NCBI RefSeq assembly: GCF_009389715.1
Contig: NC_052409.1
Coordinates: forward strand, 7,613,605 to 7,677,604
Direction: 5' to 3'
Source of the DNA: Phoenix dactylifera
Lineage: Eukaryota > Streptophyta > Magnoliopsida > Arecales > Arecaceae
Length of the DNA stretch: 64,000 nucleotides
The notes under the pieces were generated by a model. The model saw only the letters and a list, made by a program, of their open reading frames with translations, ran no database searches and was not told the DNA's origin. Position numbers and translations under genes: made by a program. Of the stretch, positions 13,001 to 24,689 are shown in pieces (position 1 is the stretch's first letter; each line of letters opens with the position of its first letter).

Positions 13001-13228
13001 GAGCATGCGGCTGGTGATCGCCCGCCGGTGCCGCTCCCGGAGCTTCGTCCGCTCCTTCTCCTTCTCCCGCTCCTTCCGCCCCTTCCCCGAACCCCCCGCG
13101 GCCGCGGCCGCCGCCGCCGCCGCCGCCGCCGCGAACCCCCGTGGGCGGCGCTGGGGCGGGGGCTGGGCGTACTGGTCGGAGTTGTGGTCGCTGTGCTGCT
13201 GCTGCTCCACGTCCTGCTTCACGTTCAT
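168..13228 (-). CDS. BZR1-type beta-amylase (BAM7/BAM8-like), 5' part, exon 4 damaged
   Basis: Exons read on the minus strand are 12803-13228, 11563-11787, 10864-10938, 3495-3698 and 168-362, all in phase 0 with GT/AG borders. The remaining exons lie beyond the left edge. Exon 1 starts at ATG 13228 and encodes Gln-rich and Ala-rich stretches, then the basic BZR1-type DNA-binding region ([19 protein letters not shown], about residues 51-85) and [12 protein letters not shown]. Exons 3-5 encode the start of a glycosyl hydrolase 14 domain: [31 protein letters not shown] and [10 protein letters not shown]. In this family BZR-BAM proteins are nuclear transcription factors with little or no amylase activity. 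The HEC in place of the HQC of active enzymes fits that. Exon 4 has a 1-nt loss at 3662-3663 and a 1-nt gain in the TTT at 3638-3640, leaving an in-frame TAA at 3639-3641. This is either pseudogenisation or a homopolymer sequencing error. Family identity is firm; whether it works is not. Confidence 0.92.
363..3494 (-). other. Intron 4 of the BZR-BAM gene
   Basis: About 3.1 kb of AT-rich sequence between exon 5 and exon 4. It has homopolymer runs (for example an A-rich block near 2,698-2,723) and only short chance ORFs. I could not assign any part of it to a known mobile element. Confidence 0.7.
3856..4151. repeat. Tandem duplication ending in CT/CA/CG microsatellites
   Basis: A segment starting GTATTTCCGTTTATAAC at 3856 is repeated at 4029, a period of about 173 bp. 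Each copy ends in a simple-sequence block: (CT)n then (CA)n then (CG)n. The second copy has shorter tracts, so the unit was duplicated and the microsatellites then changed length separately. It lies in intron 3 of the BZR-BAM gene. Confidence 0.85.
5055..6087 (+). repeat. 5' LTR of the 5-kb element
   Basis: A TG...CA bounded LTR with a TATA box (TATAAAAG, 5778-5785). A short internal run of GCCGAGACCAGA-like units lies near 5200-5275. The matching TATA box in the 3' LTR is at 9732-9739, the same offset. Confidence 0.95.
6107..6560 (+). pseudogene. Broken N-terminal gag of the 5-kb element
   Basis: The frame reads [15 protein letters not shown], then [18 protein letters not shown], closely matching the gag fragment at 62,558. 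The start codon is absent: the 17 nt present between GAAGGG and AAACTAAG at 62,544-62,560 are missing here. After about 85 codons the gag reading shifts frame, and a diverged second copy of the same motif ([17 protein letters not shown]) follows near 6,445. It encodes no usable capsid protein. Confidence 0.8.
7090..8310. repeat. 175-bp tandem minisatellite inside the LTR element
   Basis: About seven units. The marker TCTTAAGTGACCAGAC recurs near 7213, 7370, 7545, 7720, 7895 and 8070, with a diverged copy near 8246. Spacing is 157 bp once and then 175 bp. Each unit contains several copies of the interrupted palindrome ACGAGC-TCG-GCTCGT and pairs of GAGACGTCG-type motifs. The central units are nearly identical, and the last is clearly diverged. 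Confidence 0.95.
8319..8695. repeat. 131-bp tandem repeat, three copies
   Basis: Copies start at 8319, 8450 and 8581 with GGAT-TCTCTGCCGACG-type sequence and run to the stretch TTTACAT-ATCT-A-TATTC. The third copy is shorter and more diverged. This is a separate repeat family from the 175-bp array just upstream. Confidence 0.9.
8704..8815. repeat. 28-bp tandem repeat, four copies
   Basis: Units start ACCAACGAGCTCGGCTCGTT at 8704 and 8732, with diverged copies at 8760 and 8788. They reuse the same palindromic core found in the 175-bp minisatellite. Confidence 0.85.
8995..9008 (+). other. Polypurine tract of the 5-kb element
   Basis: The purine-rich AAGTCGGGGGTAG abuts the TG of the 3' LTR, the expected site for plus-strand DNA priming. 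It confirms the plus orientation of the element. Confidence 0.7.
9009..10041 (+). repeat. 3' LTR of the 5-kb element
   Basis: Same length as the 5' LTR (1,033 bp) with about eight transition differences. It ends CAACA, immediately followed by the target duplication TATTC. Confidence 0.95.
12671..12752. other. Long hairpin in intron 1 of the BZR-BAM gene
   Basis: Arms 12671-12707 and 12716-12752 are 37 nt each, with about three mismatches, and enclose an 8-nt loop. A run of 17 A lies just outside the left arm. The hairpin is about 50 nt inside the intron from the exon 1 donor at 12801-12802. It could be a foldback mini-element or a small-RNA precursor. Expression is unknown. Confidence 0.8.
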
Positions 13229-13364
13229 CGCTCGGCGCTCGCCTCAAGTCCAAGCCCTCCTCTTTCCCCAATCTCAAGTCCAAGTCCTCCTCTTTCCCCT
13301 CTCCACCATCTCTCCGTTCTTATTACCGATGGAGAGGGTTTTTTGGATCAGAAGAGGGGAGCCC

Positions 13365-13372
13365 TTTTTATA
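13365..13372 (-). promoter_or_regulatory. TATA box of the BZR-BAM gene
   Basis: TATAAAAA on the minus strand, 137 bp upstream of the ATG at 13228. A start site about 30 bp downstream would give a 5' UTR of roughly 105-115 nt. Position and sequence are seen; use as a promoter is inferred. Confidence 0.55.
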
Positions 13373-13380
13373 ATTCTTTA

Positions 13381-16300
13381 TTTCCTTTCCATATTTGTGT
13401 GGGATGGCATTTTGTCGTTCTGACCAGAGCTGCGGGTAATGAGAGGGTGAAAGTAATGAGAATGGTGTGATTAAACCGACTTTGCCACTTGGCCTGAGAG
13501 TAATTGGCCAGCTTGGGGATGACCAGCAGCAAGGGGATGAATCATCGATGTAAGTCATGTATGAGAGGGATTTTGTTGGATGGTTCATGTGCTTTGGATT
13601 TTTTTTTCCTTTTTTTTAATGAAATAGACCAAAGCCCAGATTTATTAAGAAAAGAAAGAAACCAACTCTAGGATAAAAAACAAAACAAAACAAAAACAAA
13701 AGTATCATTGAACGTAGCAGCAATTACAGTATTTCAAGCTTAGTAGAAAACTTGTTTCTGCTCCTCCATCTCTGTGGAGTATTTTGTCTCTTAACTTAGA
13801 AGGCAGTGCTCATGCGAGACCAGTATGAGCTGCTGATGTAAAAAAAAAAAAAAAAAAATCTTGTTACAAATTCAAAATTAAAAATCTTGTACAGTGGGGT
13901 GTTTATAATAGAGTTAGAGCTCTGGCTCAAACCCGACTCAATTTTAGATATCGAATAAAGTTTTATTTTGTCTGCGATTTATTTTTCGACACAATCTAAG
14001 CTCAGCCATGTTCGGAAATTTTTAGACCAAATTCGGCTTTCCGGCTATGGTGGTTCTAAACAGCATTGGATCCTAAAATAATCTATAGTTAGCGTAGGGA
14101 CCTATAAATCATTTTATGTTATCCCCTCCTACTACTTCTTTTCCTCGTATTCAATGCAACCATGTTAACCACAAATATAGAATTGCCTCAAAGGCCTACA
14201 TATTCTCCACTACCACTACCTAGAAAATAGATATGAGTAGATTGATTCCAAACCTTTGAACAGGTGAACAAAGATAATGGAACACGGTTCTCAGAACCTT
14301 CGATTGGTTTCCAATCAGCCTAGCTATTATGGTCTTAATCTTTCCTCCTAGGATGTTTATTATTATCATATCCTAAAGGCAATGACTTTGCTGATGATCA
14401 TATTAAACAACTTAAGCTTTTTTTTGGCCCACTTGATGTTCGGATGTGCTTTCTCTCAAAAGAAATAATGGATGAGATTCTTAACCATTAAATATTTTTC
14501 TTGCTCCACATCCATTGAATGCATTGGATCCAATCAAAACTCTGTAGTTAAGTGTGCTTGGATGAGAGTAGTAGTAAGATGGCGGCCTTCTGTAAAGTCC
14601 TTGTGTTAGCATCCCTTTTAACTTTTATCTTGCTCTATATCATATATTTCTTTGAACTTTTCGTCGTGCTTTTGGTGTTTCCTTGAACTCATCTCTTGGT
14701 AGATTCTTGGTTTTTCGCACATTTTCATGACAAAGGGCATCTACTTTAGCTCCTATAATGATTGAAAGTCTACATGCGGATGATATAAGGACTTCAGGAG
14801 AATTTTGAAGGAACTAATTGCTCGAATCTTCAAGAGTAAGTCTTAGACGATCATGGTGGTTTTCATTGAAATCAAGAGAGATGTTCTTTTGGGCTTTAGG
14901 CATTAAGGATTGACTTGGGACAAAATTGGGTGAAAATTCAGGGTATAGAAGATTCTACATTAAAAAAAAAAAAACATGTCATGAATCTCCGATCTAAGCT
15001 TGTGAATCTCTTTTGAAGCTTGGCCTATAACTTTAACTTTTATTGCAGCTTCTTTAGTCAGCTTCTTGCTGCCAAGTGCTGGCTTTGATAGGTGGTTTCA
15101 TGCCTAGCTCCAAGGTTTTTTCATTGGTTCACATTACTTTGATTCTAAAAGAGCAATGCCATATAAACTGCTAAAGGGTCTATATTTCCAAATGTTGTGT
15201 TTGGTAAACTCCACTAAAGGAATGTAACAACTTGGAAAAATGGTGGATTGGGACATATCATGTGAGAGGCCATAGTGTGTGAAACATTCTTGCTCACACT
15301 TGAGTAACCTGTTAGGAATTCATGGATCTTAAACTGAGCCTCTTGAAGAAGTAACCTATTATGCTAATTTAAACAAGGTATTCATCTAAAATTCCAAAAT
15401 ATACTCATGTTCATTTGCTCCTCTTCTTCTTCTTCTTCTTTCTCCACAGTATAAATTTCAGGCTCAAATACTTGAGGATGTACCATGAAGGACTCGAACT
15501 TAGATTCTTCAATTGCTATGCAAAGCAATGTGACTATTAGGCAAGCCTCCATTCACATTTATAGTTTTGATTTTAACTCAAAGCAAAATTTGGCTTTGGT
15601 TGTGTGTGGACTGTGCGGACGTGTTTAATTCAACATCAGCTATACACTAGATAGATTTTGGTTATTTATGCAGGATCAAAAAATATAAATAATACCTTCT
15701 AGCTAAATTTTATAACCGAGCTAAAAATTATTTAGCTTTTAAATGGTTTTATCTAGAAGACAAATGCTTTATTAGGAGTTTCAAAATTCAGTGGTTGGTC
15801 TAATGCAATTGTCATGTTCTCAAGTAGAAATTATGACTATGTTATACATGTTGACATGCCTTGCTAAAACTTTTGCTTGTCCTACCTTTCAATTAGGGTG
15901 CAAATGAGCCGAACTAAGTATCAGGCTCCACAAGCTTGGCTTGTTAATGTTTGAGCTTGGCTTGAGCTCAAGCTGCAATTGACTTAAGTTAGATTGCCGA
16001 GCTTTTATCAAGCTGAGCTAAGCTTCCTTGTATCTTTGCACCCATTTGAGCTCTTAAAGGTTGTTTGAGCTTGCTTATTTTCAAATAACCTAGCTGAGCC
16101 TCAACGAATTGTCGCCGAGCCAATTCTGAAATAACATAAAAATCAAGTAGGGTCGAGGTCAACATGCCCTAGCTTTTATGTTAAGGAATAGTTTATGACA
16201 ACTTTCCTTTGGTGTAGTTATACCTCTCGCAACTAAGTTTGACCAGCATAATTAGTATTCCTTAGTTATGTCTCCTGCTCAAGTTATGGCAAGCATAAGG

Positions 16301-16845
16301 CTTAAGCCTTATGCCTACTTTACGCATGAACCAAATGTCACCACAAACAAATATCCATATTTCTTATCATATGCACTTTGTGCGCCAAATACTAGTAACA
16401 AATATTAAAAAGGTCGTGAAGAAAGACGCCACCTTGAGGTTTGGAAGCTAGCCCACCTTCAGGTTACATACAATATTTCTTTTTTATGTAATTATTTGTC
16501 TTTTTTTTTAACTTGTTATTAGAGTGAAATAGAAGAGAGACTTTCTTAGATAAGGACAAGGCTGGAAGGGATTGCTGGATCTCCTAGCGAGGATTATTTT
16601 ATTATAATAAGCGACAATCCAATGTGTGGCCCAAAGAGAAACAACCAGGAATACGTACATAGACAAGCGACTCTAGGCTTAAGTTCGTGTTTTTATGTAG
16701 AACTAAAAAATTTAAAAATATTTTTTGACTAATCATTTTAAATAAGATCTTGAACCTTAATAAATAGTATCAAAGTAAATTTAGCCGATAGCCTATATAA
16801 ACTAAAAGACACTATAATACATGTTCATGGAGGCTCACCCCAGAT
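13381..16845. other. Intergenic DNA, no gene recognised
   Basis: AT-rich sequence with poly(A) and poly(T) tracts and no ORF of note. Around 15,893-16,110 a degenerate repeat alternates GAGCTTGGCTTGAGCTCAAGC-like motifs and starts AGGGTGCAAATGAGC. This resembles a decayed MITE, but I could not define its ends. Confidence 0.6.
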
Positions 16846-17221
16846 TAGAGCTGATCACGGGCTTTCTGGCCCACCCAGCCCGGCCCGAAATTTTTCAGGC
16901 TTGGGCATTAAAAAAAGGCCCATTAGTCGGGCCTGGGCAGGAAAAGTGGCCCAACCAAAAAAATCGGGCCGAGCCTGGTCGGGCCATTCTGGCCCATTTC
17001 TAGATTCCAAATAAAGAAAAAATCGGGCTCGTCGGATCGGGTCTATCGGGTCGGATCGGACTAGACGGACCTAGGACTAGATTTATAAAGTCGGGTCGAG
17101 CTTGGACAAAAATTTAAGCCCAACAGTCGGACCGGGCCGAGCCTGAGCATAGCCATCGGGCCTAATTTCTTCTATAGAGCCCGGCCCGAGCCCGGCTCGG
17201 CCCAAATTTTGATCAGCTCTA
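16846..17221. mobile_element. hAT-type MITE, 376 bp
   Basis: Perfect 12-bp terminal inverted repeats TAGAGCTGATCA...TGATCAGCTCTA are flanked by 8-bp target copies CCCCAGAT (16838-16845) and CCGCAGAT (17222-17229), with one mismatch. An 8-bp duplication is typical of hAT elements. The interior is rich in GGGCC/GGCCCG and CGGGTCGGATCGG motifs and has no transposase. Confidence 0.88.
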
Positions 17222-17761
17222 CCGCAGATTAATTGTGGTGCTCGTGATTACATTTAAATGAATTTAAATTTTTAGCTTAAAAAAATTTTAGGTACAAACT
17301 AAAAAATTTAAAAAATATCTTCCTGCTAGCTGCTGCTTCTTTTTTTTTTTTTTTTTTTTTTTTTAAGATGGGATCTCCTATTGTAACAGCAATATTTAAA
17401 AAATATAATTTATAATATATTTTATATAAAAAAAAGAACAAGCAGGCATGCATGCAGAAAGAATTTTCTTTTTCAAAAATATTAATGAAGATTTCCGCTA
17501 TTAATGTTGTTGATGGTGACATGGTTGATGGTTCGAAGATAAATAAACCTTCAGCCGATCATAAATCCATCATCTCGAATGACCTAAGATGCCGACACGT
17601 GGTACCGCACTGATCGTCTTCCGTCCATCACTCTGCCCCCTCCCCTCCATATGGAGGGCCGCTCTCGCCCCCACACCCCCCCCCCCCCCCCCCAATCGCC
17701 CTCCTTCCCCCAATTCCAACTGCGCGAGCGAGCGAGAGCAAGCGAGAGAGTAATAGGGACG

Positions 17762-18206
17762 ATGGCATCGGCCGGTGGAATCAGGGGCTTCTACCGGGAG
17801 AAGAAGAAGGGCGGAGTGACCAAGCCCTCCCCCAAGCCGTATTCCACTGCCGATCCGGCCTGCTCTCCTGTCCTCAAGTCCGCCCATGTCCAAGGTAAGC
17901 AGTACACTCCCTCCTCGCGATCCCATTCAGTTTCCATCCAACGAGTTAGCGTTTGATTCGTTCATGCTGTTGGCGGCGGTGGTGATTGGGATTGGCGGGA
18001 AAGCAGGGCAAGAGAAGGAGGCGGAGGAGAGGCTGCGGGAGTTCGACATGGACATGAGGTACGGGCCCTGCCTGGGCCTCACTCGGACGGAGCGCTGGAA
18101 CCGGGCGGCCGTCATGGGACTCAACCCCTCGCCCGACGTGGAGGCCATCCTGCTCAAGTGCTCCTCCTCCGCCGCCCTCGAGTGCCTCTGGGAGGGCCGC
18201 GTCTGA
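17762..18206 (+). CDS. POLD4: DNA polymerase delta subunit 4 (POLD4-like)
   Basis: Two exons, 17762-17894 and 18007-18206, joined over a 112-bp intron with a GTAAGC donor and an AAGCAG acceptor. They give a 110-aa protein ending at TGA 18204-18206. The N-terminus (MASAGGIRGFYREKKKGG) is basic, with a FYREKKK stretch reminiscent of a PCNA-binding element. The conserved C-terminal part reads LREFDMDMRYGPCLGLTR, then ERW, MGLNP and ALECLWEGRV. This matches the small fourth subunit of replicative polymerase delta. In the family it stabilises the complex and links it to PCNA in the nucleus. The length is normal. The coding part is GC-rich, unlike the flanks. An E2F-type site lies at the end of the intron. 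Confidence 0.88.
17995..18002 (-). promoter_or_regulatory. E2F consensus site in the POLD4 intron
   Basis: TTTCCCGC on the minus strand, 5 nt before the start of exon 2. E2F sites control many plant S-phase genes. The position is unusual and overlaps the splice acceptor region, so function is uncertain. Confidence 0.35.
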
Positions 18207-19737
<1,531 letters not shown>

Positions 19738-20809
19738 AACTATTTGGAAGGATTCCTCGTTACGAGCAGAACATTTATATATGATTAGTTGTTATATATT
19801 CTGGTTGTCCATAGTCAACTAACATTTGTAAGGCTTACAATGTTAAGCAATAAGGGGGTTTAAGAAAGCAAGAAGCATGTAATAGAAATGAGAATGTTCT
19901 GATGGATGCGGTAAAATTAGAAAGGATAGAGAGAAAAAAGAGTATTATAGAGGAATTACAGAAATTAACCTGAATTGAGGACAAATCGATAGAGTAGCAG
20001 ATAAGATAGTATGGACTTGTACAACAAAAACTTGAGGAGGCTGCCATAAAGAGAGGTACCTGAGTCATTGTCTGGAAAAGGAGGGAAAGACTGAAAGTAC
20101 CATAGGAGTTGAAGAAGTTGGGAAATTGCATAAAGCAGAGTTAGCCTTCAGTAGGAAAAATTGGCTAATGAGAATTCATAAAATGACACGAAGTTGACTA
20201 ACATGTAGGTTGGAAGCCTTTTTCTATTAAGCATTCGTTGAAACTCATGAATTTCAATTTTCTTAAATGCAAAGCAGTATTGTAGATATGGACATACCTG
20301 ACATAGAAATGTAAGATGTTTCTATTTTGTATGTGCTTCTAGCTGGATGAGAATGCTAATCACATATGTTCTCAAGACTGTAATAGCAGAGTCAAGGATG
20401 AGCCTGTTGCTCATGTTATCTATGCCGATTGAATCTTCAGGCACAAATCCTTATCTTGGTTGACAAAAACCCAAGGATTATGCTGATTCAGAATCTGGAA
20501 TGAATTTGCTCAGTGCACAAGCCATTTAAAACAAGAATCATAGAATAAAGAAATCTAAAATGACTAAATATCTAAATAAATTATTTAAATTTTTTTTTGA
20601 AAAAAAGTACATCAATGAATGTACCAATATTACTTGCATGTTCTGATCCTAAATGTCTAGTATATTTATCAATCTTTGAGGTGCACAAAAATCCCTGGTA
20701 AATTATTCATCAGAATATACACCCTCCAATCTTAGCTCATAGGAATAGTGACTTTTTTCGTTTTAGGACCATCATATGCAGATGCCTATGTTACATCATC
20801 GAATACTTA

Positions 20810-21376
20810 TGTTGCGGAAATAAAAGGTCTGAACTTAGTCCCACATCGACTAGATAGCGGAGAACTCTATTTCTTAAATGAAGGGGGGCTACCCCTTTCT
20901 CTTCAGAGACGCCTTTTGTGGGGCAAAACCGTGCGTGGGGAAGAGACTATAACCCCCCCCCAAAGCGGACAATACCTCTGAGGAGAAGCAGTCGCTTCTG
21001 CTGTCTGAGCCTGGTGGGGACTGAGCTCTGGGGTTTGGAGGATACCCTCGGCCTCATCAATGGTGCTTTCGTTGATAGCCCTTGACCCCGGCACAGACCC
21101 CTCCGCTGGGGAAGGGGCTATGTTGTGGAAATAAAGGGTCCGAACTTAGTCCCACATCGACTAGATAGCGGAGAGGTCTGTTCCTTAAATGGAGGGGGGC
21201 TATCTCTTTCTCTTCAAAGGCGCATTTTATGGCGCAAAACCATGCGTGGGGAAGAGACTATGAAACCCCCTCCCTCCTAAAGCGGACAATATCTCTGAGG
21301 AGAAGCAGTCGCTTCTGCTGTCTGAGCCCGATGGGGACTGAGCTCTGGGGTTCGGGGGATACCCTCGGCCTCATCA
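20810..21376 (+). mobile_element. Complete TRIM element, 567 bp
   Basis: LTRs 20810-21059 (250 bp) and 21121-21376 (256 bp) begin TGTTG and end CATCA. They are separated by only 61 bp and flanked by the 5-bp duplication ACTTA (20805-20809, 21377-21381). The spacer starts with a primer-site-like TGGTGCTTTCG and ends with the purine-rich GGGGAAGGGG. There is no coding capacity. Its LTR is a distant relative of the TRIM LTRs at 61.5-64 kb: both share TAGTCCCACATCG, CTTAAATG, ACGCCTTTTG-like and AGCGGACAATACCTC segments in the same order. Confidence 0.92.
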
Positions 21377-21381
21377 ACTTA

Positions 21382-23128
21382 TATGCCATCTGATATGGTT
21401 TCATAGGCAAAAAGTATTCAAATATTGCATATAAAGTACCGACTCTAGTACACACCTGTATCAAAGTCTCCGGTCTGAATGTCAATTACATAGTCGCAAA
21501 ATTTTGCGAAAGAACAGGGTGAACTCCAATGATCATATCTTCACAAGAAAAGAACTAGAAGGGAGAAAATTATTAGACCTCTATTATTGGAAATCGATAT
21601 CCTGTAATATTCATCTAATGGGATCATGAGGCTGGAAAGCACTACTTTGTGACTCTTGACCAGTCAAAAATCACAGTTAAATCATGATTAAATCATGAAG
21701 GGATGCATAATTCCTTGTTTTCTATATTTATTATATAAAGTGGCTTGGCAGGTTTGGACCACCCAGCAGGTAACAGGAGTTTGTTGCGCGAACTTTAAAA
21801 GTGAATTTGCACCAAAACCATTTCCTGAATTTCTTGGAGAATCCATGTAATGAAGGTAGTTTTGTGGTTGAAGAAGAAAGGCACCTCTAAATGGACAAAC
21901 AAGCTAAGCTAATATTGAGAGAATGACAAAATCACAATCATGCTAATTTCTTTGATAGCTAGAGAACACCTAAACTCCAACATGGTTTTGGTTTCAGTTG
22001 TATTCAGCTGTCAATGGAATACTTTCAAAATTTTATTCCATGTTTGTTTTGAAGGTATAAATTTGTCTGGATATTAGATGGCATCACAGAGTTTGAAATT
22101 GGACCAGTCTTGCTGTTATAGTCTCAAGCCTTTGAAAGTAATGCAGGCATTCTCTGTTCAATCATTGTTTTCTCACTTTGCAGGTGGATCTTGCACCTGG
22201 AATGATACATGTTCAATACATGTTGATGTCCCTGGTGATGAGTTACCCGAAAGGGGAATTGGATAAGATTTAACAACAAATGTTAAATACCTGGGGCTCA
22301 GACAATCCCCCTTGCTATAAAAGATCCAGCAAGCAAATCTGCTCCTGCTTATGCTTTCTGGCAGGAAAAGCTGCTCAATTGCATGACACCAGTAAACCAA
22401 TAACACAACCAGCTGAGTCCATATCATAATTCATAAGAGCTGATTGAGGGAAGAAAAATCTGAGTAGAAAGAATTGTGACCAGGAGATCAATGAAAACCC
22501 TGCTATGAATTTGTTGCAGTCCTCATTCTCTGAAGTCTCTTTTTGCATCAAAAGAATGCTCGATTCCTGGTTGTAACTCTATGTGTTGCATTGAGCTGTA
22601 TCAGGGCAGAACTTCATAACATATAGCATATCTGTTTTCAATAAACTATTTTGCAAAGAAATATAAGCATAGAAGAAGGGAAAAGATAATATGGGTGACA
22701 TTTAATGCCACATATTATTTTTTTCAGTGCTTGCTCTGCAAGAATTGGTAGAAAATTGTCAAATTATTAAGCAGCCTGAAAATTAAGAGATATATGAAAC
22801 AAAATCACTATGGTGATATTCAATACCAAAATCTGATAATCTTTTCTTCTTCTTCTTTTGAGCAATACCAAGATTTAATACAATTAAGCTCTCGATGCTA
22901 TCAAAACTCTCATAGCAGGAACATCAATATGATGATTTATGTTTCATCATATCCTTGCTCGCTCTAAGAAAACAAAAATTTGCAGTATATATGTGTATTT
23001 ATGGTATTACAAAGCTAACATAGAAGGGGACGCATGCTATATATAGAAGGAAACTGAACATTTTTCCCAGGTTCTCTACTGCCAAAAGAAGGAAAACTAG
23101 CTGGTATCTCATGAGACGCCGGACCCAT
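21382..23128. other. Intergenic DNA, no gene recognised
   Basis: AT-rich. A possible isolated exon after a TTTGCAG acceptor at 22,184 opens for 29 codons, but I do not recognise the peptide. Nothing else stands out. Confidence 0.5.
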
Positions 23129-23875
23129 TCACTTGAGCTCTTCTTCGTCGTCGCTCAGCAACTCATCGATGGCGGCCACATTCATCCTCGCCGACGCGTG
23201 CTTGACCAACTCCACCATCTTCTCCGCCTCCCGGCTCGCCTTCTCCTGCTCCTTGAGCGCCTTCTTCAGCTTCCGCCGCTGCTCCTTCATCGAGAACGTG
23301 CCCATGTCCGAGAGAAGGTCGTCGCTCCTGCCCCAATCCCCACTCTTCCCCTTTCTCCGCTGCACCCTCTTCGGCGACAACACGAAGCAGCACCTTCCCC
23401 GCGGCGGCGACGGAGAGTCTCTCGGAGAAGCGAGTGATATCGAAGGCGACGAGGCAAACCCAGTTGCTGGCTCCGGCTTTTTTGAATCCTTCTCGGCCTC
23501 TGGTTTCGGGGGAGGAGAAGAAGAGGTCTCGGCTTCTTCGGGCGGCTTCTTCTCCTCTGGCTCGCCGGAATCGATTGATGGGTTGGGGACGCTCTCGCAA
23601 CGGTTCAAGCTTCGGGGTATGTTCTCCTTCCCTTGATCGAGGTGTCGAGGAGGGATTCTCGACTGCTGCTGCGGATGCTGGGGATTGGCTCCCGGGAAAG
23701 ATTTGAGCTTTCGGAAGCGGGATTCGAGGTCGCCGGGGAGGAGAGAGGAGTCGGAGAGGTGGGAGGTGTTGAGGGCTGCGACCTGCTCGAGAGTGCAGAG
23801 ATCGATGGCCTCGGAGACGATGGCATCGACGGCGTCGCGCTCTGGGGAGGCGAGGTGGGAGAGGTATGAGGCCAT
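23129..23875 (-). CDS. Uncharacterised plant protein with basic coiled-coil C-terminus
   Basis: Single-exon ORF of 248 aa from ATG 23875 to TGA 23129-23131. I do not recognise a named family. The N-terminal 60 residues are a mixed helical segment (SYLSHLASPERDAVDAIV). The middle is Pro/Ser/Glu-rich and probably disordered. The C-terminal third has a motif LSPKRVQRRKGKSGDW followed by a strongly charged helix (FSMKEQRRKLKKALKEQEK, then EAEKMVELVKHASARM) and an acidic tail DDEEELK. The charge pattern suggests a nuclear protein with a coiled coil. The ORF is GC-rich, without internal stops, and has a plausible initiation context (GGCCATGGCC-like on its own strand), so it looks like a real gene. 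AACGG motifs 99-211 bp upstream hint at cell-cycle control. Confidence 0.78.
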   Translation of the reverse strand: MASYLSHLASPERDAVDAIVSEAIDLCTLEQVAALNTSHLSDSSLLPGDLESRFRKLKSFPGANPQHPQQQSRIPPRHLDQGKENIPRSLNRCESVPNPSIDSGEPEEKKPPEEAETSSSPPPKPEAEKDSKKPEPATGFASSPSISLASPRDSPSPPRGRCCFVLSPKRVQRRKGKSGDWGRSDDLLSDMGTFSMKEQRRKLKKALKEQEKASREAEKMVELVKHASARMNVAAIDELLSDDEEELK

Positions 23876-23973
23876 GGGGGAGAGTGGGGAAGGGGAGTAG
23901 GGTTTGGGGTGGGAGAAGGATTGGGGAAAGGGACAGCAGCAGAGGAGCGTTTTGGGTTCGTTCTTCCTTTATG

Positions 23974-24086
23974 TCAAACGGCTATGCCGTCTTTTTCTTA
24001 GAGGAATAAAGGAGGAAGGAACAAACGGCTACGCTGTCATCGCCACGGCATGCTGCTTTCTATTGGCTGCGCTTTTGACCGTTGGC
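23974..24086 (-). promoter_or_regulatory. Cluster of MSA-like AACGG motifs
   Basis: Three motifs lie upstream of the 23,875 start codon: TCAAACGGCTA (23974-23984), ACAAACGGCTA (24021-24031) and, on the minus strand, GCCAACGGTCA (24076-24086). Another AAACGG is at 24141. The plant mitosis-specific activator consensus is YCYAACGGYYA. The first and third match ten of eleven positions. Such clusters bind three-repeat MYB proteins in G2/M genes; the function here is inferred. Confidence 0.5.
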
Positions 24087-24689
24087 ATTTGGGATGGCTT
24101 TCCTTTTTCATGGTTGAAAGGGTAGGTGCGATTTTAGCTTAAACGGACGAACCGCAAGGAGTTTAGAAGGATCCTGACACATCGAGCATCATTAATCCAA
24201 GGTTTTTAAAAAAATATATTTGAAGATATTAATTGTAAAATTTGTTTCAAGAAAGTAAGAAAGGTATCAACCAAGACAATATCTCAGGATATATCCAACG
24301 ATGTCATGCATATCTAGGTAATCTAATCAGGTCTCATAGCGAACTAAATTTTTTCATTCATCCATTTATATCCATAGTCAAAAGTTACCCTAGATCTCAT
24401 AGCACTCTCAAGTCTCAACTCCATCTATACAGTCAATATTCGTAGATGTCTGAAGAGGTTGAGGATATTTTGGCCATTAGGCTAGTAGGGCTGGCTTGGT
24501 GGAGGATTTGAAGGATTACTTCAGAATGATTTGAAAACTTGAGATATAAGTTTGGAACTTTTTAAAGTTGGGAAAGTGCTTCTAGGACACATTTAAAATT
24601 GAGGGGATGTTGCTATAATTTTTTCTTATTCTTGCTTGCATTCTTCTCCATGTTTATCCTAAAGTTTGTTTGTTCTTTTTCTTTTTTGG

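Noticed and set aside
12921..13423. Several GC-rich ORFs on both strands around the BZR-BAM start
   Set aside because: Out-of-frame shadows of BZR-BAM exon 1; only the frame with the BZR1-type domain is supported.
22184..22272. Possible isolated exon after a TTTGCAG acceptor
   Set aside because: Only 29 codons, no recognised homology, no partner exon.
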